DNA of 22,298 nt, taken from positions 1 through 22,298 of the forward strand of contig JAJYVN010000014.1 in the NCBI GenBank assembly GCA_021791995.1. The letters are read 5' to 3'. Positions 1 to 8,563 of the stretch are shown one piece after another. The stretch comes from Bacillota bacterium (GTDB lineage: Bacteria; Bacillota; Sulfobacillia; RBS10-35; JAJYVN01). Each line of letters opens with the position of its first letter. The first letter of the stretch is position 1. Under the pieces are notes generated by a model. That model was given only the letters and a program-made list of their open reading frames with translations, searched no databases and was not told the DNA's origin. The position numbers and the translations under genes are program-made.

Positions 1-119
1 GAGGGAACCATGGGCAACCGGCGCAAGCCGGATTGGGGCGGCACGAACAACGGTTGTCGCGGTTTGTCAGGCAAATCGGGCAGCAGTTGACACCACGTCA
101 CGGCACTGACCTGGTTTGC
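1..119 (-). repeat. Decayed remnant, copy A of a divergent repeat pair (cut by window edge)
   Basis: Read on the minus strand, this segment aligns with 8992-9094 on the plus strand at about 80% identity over roughly 95 nt, with one single-base indel and a gap near the upstream end. In one minus-strand frame copy A reads WCQLLPDLPDKPRQPLFVPP; the equivalent frame of copy B reads WCARLLDLLEKRRHPPFVPP. Similarity at the protein level suggests both descend from a coding sequence, possibly of a mobile element, but I do not recognise the family. The remnant runs off the left edge, so its full extent is unknown. A structured RNA is the alternative explanation. Confidence 0.55.
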
Positions 120-550
120 TACCGGATCCGGCCCCACGTCCCGCCTGAGATTTAATATTTTACGGCGCCTGAGTGGTTCGCGGGGTTAGGAGGCGGTCCG
201 CGTGGAGATTGCATGCGGTCACCCCGTGCCATCTCGCTGAGGCGATCGCGCACGTTGACAATTGCTCGGCACCGCCCAGGTCACAAGAGCGAGCCAGCGA
301 ACGCACGCGAACGAGCCTTGCGGAAGGCACATCAACAACCTCCCGCACCGGTGCGAAACGCAAGAGATCGCCTTGCTCCTTGGAGGAATTAGCGTTAGAA
401 TCAAGGCCGTGTTCGTAGCATGCTCACATTCCCGCTCCCGCGCCCCGATCAACAGGACAAGCCCCTGGAGATCTGCTTTCCCGATGTCCCCATGCATCGG
501 CGACAGCGGATGTGGATCGGTCCCGCGATCTGGAACAGGAGGAATATCGA
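120..550. other. Gene-free stretch upstream of the flavin reductase
   Basis: About 430 nt without a convincing gene. The short open frames here are arginine- and serine-rich readings typical of GC-rich noncoding DNA. An AT-rich patch lies around 151-161, between two copies of the 8-mer CTCAGGCG read on the minus strand. A GGAGGAATT string at 382-390 looks like a ribosome binding site but has no standard start codon at a usable distance. The only other signals are the weak promoter at 373-401 and the real ribosome binding site at 537-544. Confidence 0.5.
373..401 (+). promoter_or_regulatory. Possible sigma-A promoter of the flavin reductase
   Basis: TTGCTC (373-378) and TAGAAT (396-401) are separated by 17 nt. 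The -10 matches the consensus at five of six bases and the -35 at only three. It would give a leader of roughly 140 nt. This is a weak call; a perfect TTGACA at 255-260 has no -10 partner at 17 nt. Confidence 0.3.
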
Positions 551-1114
551 TTGCCGAAATTGATGATCATCATTGCCAGCACCCGCCCTGGCCGGATCGG
601 ATTGCCGGTGGGTCGGTGGTTTGTTGCCGAGGCCACACGCGATAGCCGCTTCGAGATCGACGTGGTGGATTTGGCTGAGCTGCAGCTACCCTTCATGGAT
701 GAGCCACACCACCCACGTCTCCGCCAATACACCCAACCCCACACGCTTCAGTGGAGCGCTCGCGTGGAGGGTGCGGATGCCTTCGTGCTTGTGATGCCAG
801 AGTATAATTATGGATACAGCGCACCGCTCAAGAACGCACTCGACTACCTCTGCCAGGAGTGGGCACACAAACCCGTGGGCTTGGTCAGCTATGGGGGAAT
901 CGCTGCGGGAACACGGGCACAGCAGCAACTCAAACCGATCCTGCTTGCACTCCGCATGGCGGTCGCAGCCGAGTCCGTCATGATTCCCTTTGTGGGCCAC
1001 TTGGTCCAGGATGGGGTATTTCATCCGGATGACTCGACCGTGCAGAGTGCTGGGCGCATGCTGGACGAGATTGCACGGCTGCAGGTCGCGCTTGCGCCCC
1101 TGCACAGGGCATAA
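551..1114 (+). CDS. NADPH-dependent FMN reductase family protein
   Basis: This is a flavodoxin-fold flavin/quinone reductase that transfers electrons from NAD(P)H through bound FMN; the physiological acceptor cannot be told from sequence. The N-terminal loop IIIASTRPGRIG is the FMN-phosphate site, and PEYNYGYSAPLKNALDYL is the family signature around the flavin ring. The length of 187 residues is normal for the family. I chose the TTG at 551 because AGGAGGAA (537-544) sits 6 nt upstream of it and translation then begins MPKLMIIIAS, as expected for the first beta strand. A GTG at 512 in the same frame would add 13 unlike residues. The gene is single, and its stop codon is separated by only 1 nt from the convergent glyS stop. 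Confidence 0.88.
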   Translation: MPKLMIIIASTRPGRIGLPVGRWFVAEATRDSRFEIDVVDLAELQLPFMDEPHHPRLRQYTQPHTLQWSARVEGADAFVLVMPEYNYGYSAPLKNALDYLCQEWAHKPVGLVSYGGIAAGTRAQQQLKPILLALRMAVAAESVMIPFVGHLVQDGVFHPDDSTVQSAGRMLDEIARLQVALAPLHRA

Positions 1115-1115
1115 T

Positions 1116-3211
1116 TCAGGGGGCAACCTCCGCCCGCGCTCCGGAACGGAGCCGCCGGAGATCGGCGACCGGAGCCGTCAGGGAAGCCACTTGGTGCAGC
1201 AACGAGAGACGAAAGGCGCGGACCTGAGGATCCGGATCCATGACCAAAAGGTCCGTGAGAAAGGCATCCACCGGTCCGCGCAGTGCCCCAACGCAACGGA
1301 GCACCGCCCCATAGTCCCGGCGCGCCAAGGAGTTGTGCACCGCTTCCCCGACGGCCTGCAGGGCGGCCACTAGGGCGCGCTCGGCAGGCTCCGTTGCAGG
1401 TATGCTCGGTATCTTGGCCTCCACGTCCTCTCCGACGAGGTGGCTCGCCCGCCGGAAGGCAGTCAGCATATCGCTCCACTCCGGCGAGGCCTCCGCACTG
1501 GTCAGCGCACGGCAGCGTGCAAAGGCATCGGCGACCCGATCGCTACCCGCAGCCAGCACCGCATCCACGATATCGTTGCGAAAGCCCGCATCCTCGAGTT
1601 GCCCCCGCAGCCGTCCCTCCAAAAACTGCATCACCGCAGTCACTGTGTTGGAAGCATTCCCCGTGACGCCTTGCTGCGCATACCCTTCCAACGCCTTGGT
1701 CACAGCTGTGCGCAGCGATACATCCCATCCCGCGTCCTCCAGGATCCGAAGACAGGCCAGGGCAGCGCGGCGCAACCCATACGGGTCAGCACTACCACTC
1801 GGTATACGCTGTAGAAGGAAGTTACCAGCGAGCGTATCGATGCGATCCGCAACCCCAAGGAGCTGACCGGGCAACGAATGCGGGAGGCGGTCCCCCGCGC
1901 CGCGGGGAAGGACATGCTCTGCGATGGCGTCCAACACCGCAGATGACACCCCCTCTGCAGCGGCGTAGCGGGCCCCCATGGTCCCCTCCAACTCAGGCAA
2001 CTCGTAGACCAAGTGGGTGAGACGATCAGCCTTGCAGAGCCGCGCGGCCTGGGCTACCGCATCCCGCACACCCACACTCCCCTCCACCTCGGTTGCAAGG
2101 TGCAGTGCCAGTTGCTCGATCCGTTCGCTTTTTTGCAACATCGTTCCAAGGCCAGGGGCAAACACAACGGAATGGAGTCGCGGCACCCGCGACGAGAGCG
2201 GCGTTTTCCGGTCCTCGTCGTAAAAGAAGTGCGCATCGGCAAAGCGCGCCGCCACAACCCGCTCATTGCCCGCACGCACGGTCTCCAGGTGCGCCACATC
2301 TCCATTGCGGACCGCCGCAAAGACCGGCAAAAGCTCTCCCGAGCGGTTCTCGACCGGGAAGTAGCGCTGATGAACACGCATCACCGTCGTGAGCACCGGC
2401 TCTGGCACCTCCAGGGCCGCCGGATCGAAGCGACCAATGAAGGCGGTGGGCCATTCCACAATGAAGTTAATCTCATCCAAGAGATCCTCATTCGGCCGGA
2501 CGATCCCACCCACCTCCGCTGCCACCTGGCGCAGCCCCTCCCAGATGCGGATCCGGCGCGCGGCCGGGTCCACCAGCACCGAAGCGGAGGCAAGCGCACC
2601 CTCATACTCCTCTGCAGAGTGGAGGGGGATGGGGCCGGGGTGCAGCGTACGATGCCCAAAGCTGATCCGATCCGAGCGCACCTCGCCAATCCCAAAGGGG
2701 ACGACCGTCTCCCCCCAAAGAGCCACGAGCCAGCGAACGGGCCGGGCAAAGCGGAAGTCCCCGGTGCCCCAGCGCATCGTGCGTGGAAACTCAATCGATG
2801 CGATCAGGCCGGGCAGGGCGGGGCCGAGCACCTCGGCCACAGGTCGCCCCACCTCGGTGCGCCGCGCAAATACATATTCCTTGCCGCCCCGCACCTCCAC
2901 CAACAGGTCGCCGACCGAGCATCCCTGCCCTCGCGCAAATCCCTCCGCCGCACGGGTGGGCTTCCCATCCGGATCAAAGGCGGCCGCTCGCGCGGGCCCC
3001 CGGACCACAATCTCCGCATCTGGCTGCTCCCCCATGCCTTCCACGATCCACGCCAAGCGGCGGGGTGTGCCAAGCGTGCGCGATCCGGCAAACGGCAGAC
3101 GGAGCTCCTGCAGAAGGCCTTCGCCGCGAAGGCGTAGCTGCTCCATGGCAGGTGCACAGAACGAGGCCGGCAGCTCCTCGACGCCGATCTCCAGCAGGAA
3201 GGTCTCAACAC

Positions 3212-3215
<4 letters not shown>
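1116..3215 (-). CDS. glyS: Glycyl-tRNA synthetase beta subunit
   Basis: Beta subunit of the bacterial alpha2-beta2 glycyl-tRNA synthetase, which charges tRNA-Gly in the cytoplasm; this subunit carries the tRNA-binding regions. The product is 699 residues, normal for the family. It starts with the signature FLLEIGVEELPASF, contains RPVRWLVALWG and FGHRTLHPGP blocks, and ends in a helical anticodon-binding (DALR-like) region with FRLSLLHQVA. The GTG start at 3215 shares GTGA with the glyQ stop, a 4-nt overlap typical of translational coupling and of keeping the two subunits in balance. A longer open reading upstream belongs to glyQ in another frame. No terminator is visible before the convergent flavin reductase gene. 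Confidence 0.97.
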
Positions 3216-4111
<896 letters not shown>

Positions 4112-4114
<3 letters not shown>

Positions 4115-4127
4115 AGCGGCCCACCTC
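4112..4127 (-). promoter_or_regulatory. Ribosome binding site deciding the glyQ CTG start
   Basis: GAGGTGG (4127 to 4121 on the minus strand), spacer of 6 nt, then CTG (4114 to 4112). It is the only well-placed Shine-Dalgarno near the conserved N-terminus of GlyQ. Confidence 0.6.
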
Positions 4128-4178
4128 GCTGGTCGAAACCGCCCGCGGACTCTGCCGGGGCGGAGCGCTGCATCACGA

Positions 4179-4553
4179 TCACGACGGACGGCGTTCGAAA
4201 CGGATCGTCGACTGCGAGAAGAACGCGGCCAAGATCCCAGCAGCAGCGGCCACCGGCAGCACCACCGTGCCAACCGCACCGATCAACCCTGGAACCTCCA
4301 CGACCTTGCGATCCCCCTGATGAACGGTGATCCGCGTGTGCTTGGCCTCACGTGCCACCGTCGTCAGGCATTTCGCCACAGCTCCCCGTGGACCACGCAT
4401 GCGGTGACGCCAATCCTGGCTCTGTTCCACCTCGATCACCGCGTGCACCACATCGCCGCCGCTCTTCTCGAGCGCCGCATAACACCGGGCGTAGGGCGCC
4501 TGCGTGCGATCCCGCACCAGATCGATCTTATCGAGCGTGATTTCCGTATCCAA
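4179..4553 (-). CDS. DUF4342 protein with N-terminal UBA-like helix bundle
   Basis: A 124-residue protein of unknown function. Residues about 8-48 (IDLVRDRTQAPYARCYAALE followed by GGDVVHAVIEVEQ) resemble the UBA-like domain found at the N-terminus of EF-Ts. Residues about 70-124 match the DUF4342 pattern: a basic beta-rich part (HTRITVHQGDRKVVEVPGLI) and a hydrophobic segment (VGTVVLPVAAAAGILAAFF) that could span or touch the membrane, then a short beta strand. The TTG start at 4553 is preceded by GGAGG (4563-4567) at 9 nt. It is the first gene of an operon with glyQ and glyS, behind an extended -10 promoter. A link to translation is suggested by the neighbours and the EF-Ts-like domain, but is inference. 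Confidence 0.8.
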   Translation of the reverse strand: MDTEITLDKIDLVRDRTQAPYARCYAALEKSGGDVVHAVIEVEQSQDWRHRMRGPRGAVAKCLTTVAREAKHTRITVHQGDRKVVEVPGLIGAVGTVVLPVAAAAGILAAFFSQSTIRFERRPS

Positions 4554-4577
4554 AGCTTCCCGCCTCCATTACTGTAG

Positions 4578-4586
4578 ATCATAGCA
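4578..4586 (-). promoter_or_regulatory. Extended -10 promoter of the DUF4342-glyQ-glyS operon
   Basis: TGCTATGAT on the minus strand fits TGnTATAAT with one mismatch. No good -35 is seen, as is usual for extended -10 promoters. It lies 25 nt before the TTG start. The identical nonamer precedes alr at 12573-12581. Confidence 0.5.
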
Positions 4587-4642
4587 AAACGACTCCGAAA
4601 GCGCATCCTAGCGTTTCCCGTCTAGCCCATCCGTAACACGCA

Positions 4643-5404
4643 TCAGTTCTCGGGCAGGGACAGAAGCGCCCTGGAACGGAGTGGTCGCTCCAAGACCGCA
4701 TCCAGGTGCGCCGCCGTCGCCTGAGCCATCTTCGCCATCGTCCTCGGCCCGACCCGCACCCCGGCCAGGGCATCCCAGGGGCAACCGGCAAGGTAGTGGA
4801 GGGCGCGGAGGGAATTGGCGGAAAGCAACACGCCTCCCTCCCCCACCGAGCAGTTCGCACAGAGCACCCCGCCCGCGGACGGCGAAAAGAGCGCCGAGTC
4901 CCCGAGCGCGGGGCCCCCGCAGCGAGCACATTCGAGTAAGCGAGGGGCGAATCCTGATGCACCCAGGGCCCCCAGCTCAAACCATCGAAGCAAGACCGGC
5001 AGGTTACCGCCGGGTGGCACAGCACCGAGCCAATCGACGGCGGCCGCGAGGAGTGCAAAGAGGGAGGAAGCCTCCTGCCCCTCGTTCGACAAGGCCTGGG
5101 CAATCTCGCAGCAGTAGGCAGCCGCCGCCAACACGTCGAGCCGAAGACTCAAGCCCTGATGGGGGCCAAGGATTTCCGCCTGGCTGATGCCATCGAGTTC
5201 TCGGCCTTTCCAGAGAAGAAAGCGGGCATGCACAAAGGGCTGCACGGCCGCGCTCAGTTGCCCTTTGCCACGTCGGGCACCGCGCGCCACCGCGCGCATT
5301 CGGCCATGATCGGGCGTGAGCATGCCGGCCAGGCGGTCGGACTCTCCCAGCGGTTTGGTCCATAACACGAGCGCTTCCACCCGATAGAGCGCCACGTCAC
5401 CCAT
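4643..5404 (-). CDS. recO: DNA repair protein RecO
   Basis: RecO mediates loading of RecA on SSB-coated single-stranded DNA in the RecFOR pathway. The product of 253 residues begins with the OB-fold N-terminus (LYRVEALVLWTKPLGESDRL, then MLTPDHGRMRAVARGARR). In the C-terminal half it has a zinc-ribbon-like CARCGG...CANC pair, present in many RecO proteins. The ATG at 5404 overlaps the tsaD stop by 8 nt (ATGGGTGA), so coupled translation is likely; a GTG at 5395 is the alternative. recO next to glyQS is the usual Bacillota neighbourhood, but here recO is the last gene of the tsaD transcript and glyQS has its own promoter. Confidence 0.93.
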   Translation of the reverse strand: MGDVALYRVEALVLWTKPLGESDRLAGMLTPDHGRMRAVARGARRGKGQLSAAVQPFVHARFLLWKGRELDGISQAEILGPHQGLSLRLDVLAAAAYCCEIAQALSNEGQEASSLFALLAAAVDWLGAVPPGGNLPVLLRWFELGALGASGFAPRLLECARCGGPALGDSALFSPSAGGVLCANCSVGEGGVLLSANSLRALHYLAGCPWDALAGVRVGPRTMAKMAQATAAHLDAVLERPLRSRALLSLPEN

Positions 5405-6491
5405 CCATCTCCAGGGTGAGACCCGGTGCAACATCCAGGTCCCAGCCATCGGCGCCGGACCGTTGATAATGGGCCCAGCCAGCGGCCGCGATCATTGCGG
5501 CGTTATCCGTGCAGTATCGGAGCGGAGGCACATGCAAACAGTATCCCTGCTCCCTGCACGCCCGATCCATCGCCGACCGCAGAGACGAATTCGCCGAAAC
5601 GCCGCCGGTCACGATCACATGGCGCACGCCGCTTCGTTCGGCGGCCGCCAGGGTACGCGTCACCAGGGTATCCACCACCACCTGTTGGAACGACGCCGCA
5701 ACGTCTGCGGTGTCCGCCTGATGGTGCTGCTCCAGGTACACGGCCACGGATGTTTTCAGCCCGCTGAAACTGAAGGCAAACTCCCCGGCCACAAGGCCCA
5801 CCCCCCGTTCGCCGCGTGGCCCTGGAAGGGATCGGGTGGTGCGGGGAAAAGGAACCGCCAGTGGATTGCCACGTTGCGCCATCCGGTCCAGCTCTGGTCC
5901 GCCCGGATAGCCAAGATGCAAAAGCCGCGCCACCTTGTCGAACGCCTCCCCGGCCGCATCGTCCAGTGTGGTACCAAGAACCTGGACGCCTCCCTCGTCC
6001 GGCAAGAGACAGAGATCAGTGTGCGAACCGGACACCACCAGGGCAACCGAAGGGCGGGGCAATTCGTCCGCTGCGGGCCAGCCAATACCCCGGTCCGGTT
6101 CACGATCTGAAAGCACCGCCGCATAAATGTGCCCCATCAGGTGATTGACGCCGACCAAGGGAAGGCCGCGTGCGAAGGCGATCACCTTGGCACCCGCTAG
6201 ACCAACCAACAGGGCCGCGGGCAGCCCCGGCCCACGGGTGACGGCGACGAGGTGGAGATCGTTCCACCCAGTTGCCGCCTCCCGAAGCGCGGTATCCACC
6301 ACCGGAAGAATCGCCTCCAGGTGGTGGCGCGCAGCCACTTCCGGCACCACGCCCCCATAGCGCGCATGGATCGCCGCCTGCGAGGCAACAACGCTCGAGA
6401 GGACCATTCGGCCGCCGTCGACCACGGCGGCGGCCGTTTCATCGCAACTACTTTCGATGCCGAGACAAAGCGCTCTTGTCACGACACGCAT
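5397..6491 (-). CDS. tsaD: tRNA N6-adenosine threonylcarbamoyltransferase TsaD
   Basis: TsaD transfers the threonylcarbamoyl group of threonylcarbamoyl-AMP to A37 of ANN-decoding tRNAs (t6A), working with TsaB and TsaE. The 364-residue product has GIESSCDETAAAVV at the N-terminus, HARYGGVVPEVAARHHLEAI, the metal-ligand pair in NHLMGH (H117, H121), and the third ligand in CTDNAAMIAAAG near the C-terminus. One deviation is SGSHTDL where nearly all family members have SGGHT. The ATG at 6491 has no recognisable Shine-Dalgarno and starts just 16 nt after a T-run that follows a hairpin. A GTG at 6482 is another possible start, equally without a ribosome binding site. Confidence 0.95.
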   Translation of the reverse strand: MRVVTRALCLGIESSCDETAAAVVDGGRMVLSSVVASQAAIHARYGGVVPEVAARHHLEAILPVVDTALREAATGWNDLHLVAVTRGPGLPAALLVGLAGAKVIAFARGLPLVGVNHLMGHIYAAVLSDREPDRGIGWPAADELPRPSVALVVSGSHTDLCLLPDEGGVQVLGTTLDDAAGEAFDKVARLLHLGYPGGPELDRMAQRGNPLAVPFPRTTRSLPGPRGERGVGLVAGEFAFSFSGLKTSVAVYLEQHHQADTADVAASFQQVVVDTLVTRTLAAAERSGVRHVIVTGGVSANSSLRSAMDRACREQGYCLHVPPLRYCTDNAAMIAAAGWAHYQRSGADGWDLDVAPGLTLEMDG

Positions 6492-6506
6492 TGTATCATC
6501 AGCAAG

Positions 6507-6548
6507 AAAAAAGAGGAAGAAACGGAGAAAGGGTGGTTTCCCACCCTT
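6507..6548 (-). terminator. Hairpin with T-rich tail after the spore-protein gene
   Basis: Perfect 8-bp stem AAGGGTGG/CCACCCTT (6529-6548) with a GAAA tetraloop on the minus strand, followed by a pyrimidine-rich tail ending in six T (6512 to 6507). The T-run is about 16 nt from the stem rather than directly after it, so termination may be partial. It separates the spore-protein gene from tsaD. Confidence 0.6.
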
Positions 6549-6569
6549 CCCGGATCAAGCGCAGGAATC

Positions 6570-6791
6570 TTACCGGCTGGGGTGGCCAGCCATCTGTTGC
6601 TCCGCCTGCTCAATCATGCGGCGCACCATGTGACCACCCACAGCGCCCGTGAGGCGGGTGGGCATGTCGCCCCAGTAACCGTCCTCCGGGACCTGAACGC
6701 CCAACTCGCGCGCCACCTCGTACTTCAGATTGTCCAACGCGTGCTGGGCATGCTTTGCGACGGCGGGGTTCGACCGCTGTCCCTGTGCCAT
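6570..6791 (-). CDS. Alpha/beta-type small acid-soluble spore protein
   Basis: Alpha/beta-type SASP: a DNA-binding protein made in the forespore that saturates spore DNA, protects it, and is degraded by the GPR protease at germination. The 73-residue product has the two family blocks: KYEVARELGV, which contains the expected GPR cleavage region, and RLTGAVGGHMVRRMIEQAEQ. Ser/Asn content is lower and charged residues more frequent than in Bacillus SspA. The ATG at 6791 follows a strong AAGGGGGG site. It lies between rimI and tsaD on the same strand, breaking the usual t6A gene order. A forespore promoter candidate is at 6858-6887 and a hairpin follows. Confidence 0.93.
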   Translation of the reverse strand: MAQGQRSNPAVAKHAQHALDNLKYEVARELGVQVPEDGYWGDMPTRLTGAVGGHMVRRMIEQAEQQMAGHPSR

Positions 6792-6857
6792 TCTTCTTCC
6801 CCCCTTTGATCCATCATCGCTTTCCGGGGGGTAGCATCCCCGCCACTCGCTCTTTCG

Positions 6858-6887
6858 TAACGTGTAAAAATTGGTGGCCGTTCATAA
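6858..6887 (-). promoter_or_regulatory. Possible sigma-G (forespore) promoter of the spore-protein gene
   Basis: On the minus strand TTATG (6887-6883) resembles the sigma-G -35 GHATR at four of five positions. After 18 nt comes CACGTTA (6864-6858), matching the -10 CATHHTA at five of seven. It starts immediately after the rimI stop codon. The position is right for a separately controlled spore gene, but the match is imperfect. Confidence 0.3.
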
Positions 6888-7373
6888 TCACGTGCTGGGC
6901 GAGGGCTCCGATCCGAGCCCCTCTTTCCACATAATGACCGCGTCCTCATCGGTATCGCTGTAATACTTCGGGCGGATCCCCCGCGGCTCAAAGCCATGCT
7001 TTCGGTACAGCGTGAGCGCAGCATCGTTCCCGGCACGCACCTCAAGCGTCATGCGCAGGCAACCGTTGGTTGCGGCGCGTTGCTCTAACTCACGCAAAAG
7101 CCCATCGCCAATTCCCTTACGCCGCTCCTCTGGATGCACCGCGATGTTGGTCACGTGCGCCTCATCCAGAATCAGCCACATGCCCGCATAGCCGACGAGG
7201 CGGCGGCCACGCAGCGCAACAATGTAGTGTGCGTAGGCATTCTGCACCAACTCCGAGCGGAAGGAGCGCTCGGACCATGGCGTCACGTAACAGCGCCGCT
7301 CGATTTCCAAAATCTCGGGAAGGTGGCGTAGTTCCATATCGCAGAAGCGTGGATGGGCGTCCAGCACAGCCAA
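6888..7373 (-). CDS. rimI: Ribosomal-protein S18-alanine N-acetyltransferase family protein (RimI)
   Basis: GNAT-fold N-terminal acetyltransferase, classically acting on ribosomal protein S18. The 161-residue product has YVTPWSERSFRSEL, then AHVTNIAVHPEERRKGIGDG, which holds the acetyl-CoA-binding R-x-x-G-x-G loop, and ends LYRKHGFEPRGIRPKYYSD with EDAVIMWK, a standard RimI ending. I prefer the TTG at 7373: AGGAG (7381-7385) is 7 nt upstream of it. An ATG at 7388 is in frame, but its own first codons contain that AGGAG and it has no spaced site. It lies 24 nt or less downstream of tsaB, as in Bacillus-type tsaE-tsaB-rimI-tsaD clusters. Confidence 0.92.
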   Translation of the reverse strand: MAVLDAHPRFCDMELRHLPEILEIERRCYVTPWSERSFRSELVQNAYAHYIVALRGRRLVGYAGMWLILDEAHVTNIAVHPEERRKGIGDGLLRELEQRAATNGCLRMTLEVRAGNDAALTLYRKHGFEPRGIRPKYYSDTDEDAVIMWKEGLGSEPSPST

Positions 7374-7397
7374 GGCACCACTCCTCATTCCCCCGCC

Positions 7398-8084
7398 TCA
7401 GCTGCCGGAGGGAGGTCCGATCTCGGGAAGGCTCACGTAGGTCGGAACCAGGCGCATCGGGTCGGTGCACAGTCCGGTGGACCAACGCCGGAATCCGAGA
7501 TGTGCCACCGCCACCGCGACCTGCGCACCATCCCCCACCGTCTGCGCCAGGACCGTCGGCGGAGCAACGTCGGGAGGTCCCACCACACGGCAGCGGGGAC
7601 TGGCAAGCACCGCTTGCCAAAAGACCGCCCGCGGCCAGAGCGACGCCTCCTGGGTGCACACCAGGCCGCCGTCATCCCAACGATACTTCGCCGCATATAC
7701 CCGGTCGCGGCGCGCGGGGAGGGCGGCCCAAACCGGATTCGTGCCGCTCTCGGCCCAAAAGGCCATGGCCTCAAGCGATCCCACCGCCACAAGGGGCCGT
7801 CCGAGGGCATAGGCCAGGGATTTCGCGGTAACGACCGCACTGCGAACACCGGCATAGGAGCCGGGACCAACGGCCACAGCCACGGCGGACAATCGGTCCC
7901 ATTTCAAGTCCGCATCCTCGAGGATGCGCTGCAGAAGTGGCACCAACTGTGCCGCAGGCCGCGCGGGCTCTGACGCTGCACGCGCCGCCAGCATCAGTAC
8001 CGATCCGTTGGCACCCACGGTCAACGCCGCAACCGCGGCACCGCCGGAAGAGGCATCCAGACCAATCACCGTTTCTCGCGCCAA
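7398..8084 (-). CDS. tsaB: tRNA threonylcarbamoyladenosine biosynthesis protein TsaB
   Basis: TsaB is the non-catalytic ASKHA-fold partner that dimerises with TsaD and is needed for t6A synthesis. The product of 228 residues begins VIGLDASSGGAAVA and has the family hallmark VGPGSYAGVRSAVVTAKSLA followed by GSLEAMA. The C-terminal part is more variable, as usual. I chose the TTG at 8084 because GGAGGG (8091-8096) is 6 nt upstream; this makes a 19-nt overlap with tsaE. The alternative is the GTG at 8069, which shares GTGA with the tsaE stop. An ORF reading further upstream is a shadow of tsaE. Confidence 0.93.
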   Translation of the reverse strand: MARETVIGLDASSGGAAVAALTVGANGSVLMLAARAASEPARPAAQLVPLLQRILEDADLKWDRLSAVAVAVGPGSYAGVRSAVVTAKSLAYALGRPLVAVGSLEAMAFWAESGTNPVWAALPARRDRVYAAKYRWDDGGLVCTQEASLWPRAVFWQAVLASPRCRVVGPPDVAPPTVLAQTVGDGAQVAVAVAHLGFRRWSTGLCTDPMRLVPTYVSLPEIGPPSGS

Positions 8085-8563
8085 TCCGATCCCTCCGCAT
8101 CGACGAGCAACCCCAGCGCTTTGCGCCACTGCACACGTGCGGCAACAAGCCACCGCGAACCGGCACCATCCTCTGCCTCGGCGCGGAAAGCTCGCTCCAT
8201 CCGCTGCCCGCGCTCCAGGCGCATCCGCAGCTCGCCGCCGGTTCGCGTAAGGTATTCTCCCCATTCGACGATCACCACGTGATTCCCATCCAGGAGATCC
8301 TCCACGTCGAGTTCGTCCCGGAAACTTCCCGGTCCCAGCCGATACAGGTCAATATGCGCGACAGGCAGCCGCCCCCGATACAACCGGACCAGTGTATAGG
8401 TGGGGCTCGGATGGGGCGGGGCCACTCCGAGACCACGCAGTACACCCGAGGCCAACACGCTCTTACCAACACCGACCGGACCGGAGAGGAGCAGAACGCC
8501 CCCGGGAGGTGCCGTCTCTCCCAAGGCCCGTCCCAACTGGTCTGTCACTGTAGGACTTGCCAT
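8066..8563 (-). CDS. tsaE: tRNA threonylcarbamoyladenosine biosynthesis ATPase TsaE
   Basis: P-loop ATPase that drives the TsaB-TsaD complex through its t6A cycle. The Walker A motif is LLSGPVGVGKS. Next come SPTYTLVRLYRGRLPVAHIDLYRL and VVIVEWGEYL, the other diagnostic blocks. With the ATG at 8563 the protein has 165 residues. That ATG has no Shine-Dalgarno; the strongest site, GAGGGGGG (8589-8596), is 4-6 nt upstream of an in-frame ATC at 8584. The residues between (TRWVGR) line up with the start of other TsaE proteins, so the true N-terminus may be 7 residues longer. First gene of the t6A operon. Confidence 0.92.
   Translation of the reverse strand: MASPTVTDQLGRALGETAPPGGVLLLSGPVGVGKSVLASGVLRGLGVAPPHPSPTYTLVRLYRGRLPVAHIDLYRLGPGSFRDELDVEDLLDGNHVVIVEWGEYLTRTGGELRMRLERGQRMERAFRAEAEDGAGSRWLVAARVQWRKALGLLVDAEGSDWREKR

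Noticed and set aside
1..130. Structured noncoding RNA (riboswitch, RNase P or transposon RNA) shared by copies A and B
   Set aside because: A GCAAATC/GGTTTGC pairing can be drawn in copy A, but none of the conserved RNase P, SRP, tmRNA or common riboswitch motifs is present, and the shared frame at protein level favours decayed coding sequence. Not fully excluded.
255..283. Perfect TTGACA at 255-260 as a promoter
   Set aside because: The hexamer 17 nt downstream (AGGTCA) does not resemble a -10.
4115..4178. T-box leader in front of glyQ
   Set aside because: Only 64 nt separate the upstream stop and glyQ, and no T-box sequence or antiterminator pair is visible.
7374..7388. ATG at 7388 as the rimI start
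   Set aside because: The AGGAG that would serve as ribosome binding site lies inside its own first codons; it is well placed for the TTG at 7373 instead.
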